Shown here: piece after piece, positions 62,986 to 64,000 of the stretch | Numbering within the stretch: the first letter of the stretch is position 1 | How the letters are laid out: each line of letters opens with the position of its first letter | Origin: Pontibacter rufus | GTDB lineage: Bacteria > Bacteroidota > Bacteroidia > Cytophagales > Hymenobacteraceae | Reading direction: 5' to 3' | Assembly: GCF_015694705.1 (NCBI RefSeq) | Contig: NZ_JADQDR010000001.1 | Coordinates: forward strand, 1 to 64,000 | Length of the DNA: 64,000 bases | Made by a program: the position numbers and the translations under genes | The notes under the pieces: generated by a model | Databases searched by the model: none | Told to the model about the DNA's origin: nothing | The model's input: only the letters and a program-made list of their open reading frames with translations

Positions 62986-63795
62986 TTACCTGCGGTAACG
63001 TTGGTTCCGGTCGGTATCGTTGTAATAATTGTCGTTTCCGGAGTCCGTTTCATCAGCCCAGCGCGGCCCGTTCTCATAACCTTTGTTATAGTTGCGGTCG
63101 CGGAACACCTCAGAGCCGCGGCGCTCCCGATCAAAGCGGTCGTGCCGGGCGTGGCTGTGCGGGGTGTAACCGGGCTCATCAGAATGCATAATGTCGTTCC
63201 AGCCATCTTTTACGCGCTGGAAAAAGCCACGCTGATCGTGCTGGTGATCAGGCCTGTCAGGGGTATAGCGGCCCTCGCGGTACCAGTTATGCGAACCGCT
63301 GCCGTAGCGGTAATCATCTTCTTTGTAACGGCTGCGGGTGCCCGGGCCTTCACGTCCGGCAGTATCGTTGTTGTAATTGTTCATGTCGCTGTAGTTGCCC
63401 GGTCTTGATCTGTCATCAAAGCTGCCCTGATAGTTATAGCTGCTGCCGTGGCCGGTGCGGTTGCCATGGTTGATCATAGACTGCTCGTTGCGGTAAGGGC
63501 TGTCTGGACGGTTGCCGTAATGCTCGTTCTGGTTGCGGGAACGCTCATAAGTGGGGCGTTGCTGGTTTTCGCGGCTATAGTTGTTGCCGTACCGCCGCTC
63601 CGGTGCGTCCTGTGCGCCATGGCTGCTGGGCCCGGTATGGAAAAAGTTGCCCGCATCCCATTTCCGGTTGTTGTCGCCACGGTAGCCGTAGCGTTGCGAA
63701 GACTGGCTTTGCTCTTTGTCCTTTTGGTATAGCTCGCGGCCAATACGTTGGTTTTCACCGCCTATGTTGCCGTTTTCTTCTGGGTTATCTGTCAT
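62986..63795 (-). CDS. hydrophilic Asn/Gly/Arg/Tyr-rich protein with a short amphipathic motif
   Basis: 269 residues, low complexity, rich in Asn, Gly, Arg, Tyr, Asp and Ser, probably disordered. One segment is more ordered: RGFFQRVKDGWNDIMHSDEP (about 188-207), an amphipathic stretch resembling the SWFGD-type motif of other bacterial hydrophilic stress proteins. No signal peptide. It shares upstream words with 62367-62804. A stress or desiccation role is suggested only by composition. Confidence 0.65.
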   Translation of the reverse strand: MTDNPEENGNIGGENQRIGRELYQKDKEQSQSSQRYGYRGDNNRKWDAGNFFHTGPSSHGAQDAPERRYGNNYSRENQQRPTYERSRNQNEHYGNRPDSPYRNEQSMINHGNRTGHGSSYNYQGSFDDRSRPGNYSDMNNYNNDTAGREGPGTRSRYKEDDYRYGSGSHNWYREGRYTPDRPDHQHDQRGFFQRVKDGWNDIMHSDEPGYTPHSHARHDRFDRERRGSEVFRDRNYNKGYENGPRWADETDSGNDNYYNDTDRNQRYRR

Positions 63796-63806
63796 AGCTC
63801 TGGGTT

Positions 63807-63863
63807 TGTTAGATTGAATAGTACAAATGAAATGTTGCCGCTGCCGCGGATTTATTTGTACGA
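63807..63863 (-). promoter_or_regulatory. shared upstream block of the hydrophilic-protein gene (second copy)
   Basis: TGTTAGATT (63807-63815), GTACAA (63821-63826) and TTGTACGA (63856-63863) lie 12 to 68 bases upstream of the minus-strand start at 63795, in the order seen at 62808-62858. GATTTAT also precedes TTGTACGA in both. Confidence 0.4.
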
Positions 63864-64000
63864 TGTTCTGTGGCTATAGTTGGTTCGGCGCCCTTTGAGC
63901 GGCAAAACCACAGGAATCTTCCTGTATACTTTAACTATAGTTGTTGTGGCAGATTTGTGAGAAATTTATACCTGTGCAGGCTGGAGAGAGGCGGAGGAAT

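Noticed and set aside
63448..63732. Plus-strand Val/Ala-rich frame resembling a membrane protein
   Set aside because: It is the reverse complement of the low-complexity Asn/Arg/Tyr-rich gene; complementary codons give Val/Ala/Leu by necessity.

Overview
The window is a chromosomal segment of a Bacteroidota bacterium, most likely a Cytophagales member of the Hymenobacteraceae (Pontibacter-like). This is inferred from type IX secretion C-terminal domains (38.5 and 57.7 kb), Bacteroidota-type families (DUF4142, DUF6268, GH115, GH140), a Bacteroidota promoter of the form TTTG-N19-TAnnTTTG, almost no Shine-Dalgarno sequences, and a genome-style overuse of AAGTATA/TATACTT. No database search was possible. 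Family names come from motifs I recognise in the translations.

Layout. 0-1 kb is a graveyard: a frameshifted gene, then an IS3-type transposase remnant abutting the tail of an IS982-type transposase. 1-5 kb holds an aldo/keto reductase, a REP-like element, a DUF4142/cupredoxin pair and a GH43 glycosidase. 5.1-9 kb holds a broken HTH gene, a six-PAS histidine kinase interrupted by a one-base frameshift, and its response regulator. 9.3-14 kb holds a GH115 alpha-glucuronidase, a methyltransferase and an APH-like kinase. 14.7-17.4 kb holds tRNA-Asn, a degenerate Rieske-fold lipoprotein, a 3-hydroxyacyl-CoA dehydrogenase and pheS. 17.6-20.5 kb is a LiaF/LytS/LytTR stress-sensing operon with a candidate LytTR direct repeat. 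20.6-27.7 kb is a TetR-TolC-MFP-RND efflux operon ending in an ACP-like protein whose attachment serine is Thr.

28-34.7 kb holds small stress and envelope genes (YgjP-like peptidase, YkvA, NlpC/P60, PfpI, YceI), a gap with three DnaA-box-like 9-mers, and a histone-deacetylase-family enzyme. 34.7-38.2 kb is a type III PKS cluster (flavoprotein, PKS, methyltransferase). 39.5-46.1 kb holds tRNA-Arg, an HD-Pycsar-type membrane protein, and a large outer-membrane lipoprotein combining a metallophosphoesterase, a kinase-like middle and a beta-barrel, followed by a DUF6268 barrel. 46.3-55.4 kb holds ppk1-sixA, hflX, a glycosyltransferase, rfbC, a GH140 and murF. 55.5-64 kb holds a T9SS-exported FG-GAP protein, an omega-amidase/aminotransferase pair, a uracil-DNA glycosylase and two co-regulated hydrophilic stress-type proteins.

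Most likely new material: the kinase-like module in the 41.2-45.0 kb protein, the AAGTATA motif, the HD-Pycsar protein, the Thr-bearing ACP-like protein, the LytTR repeat and the shared upstream blocks of the two hydrophilic genes. No CRISPR array, rRNA, prophage or complete insertion sequence was seen.
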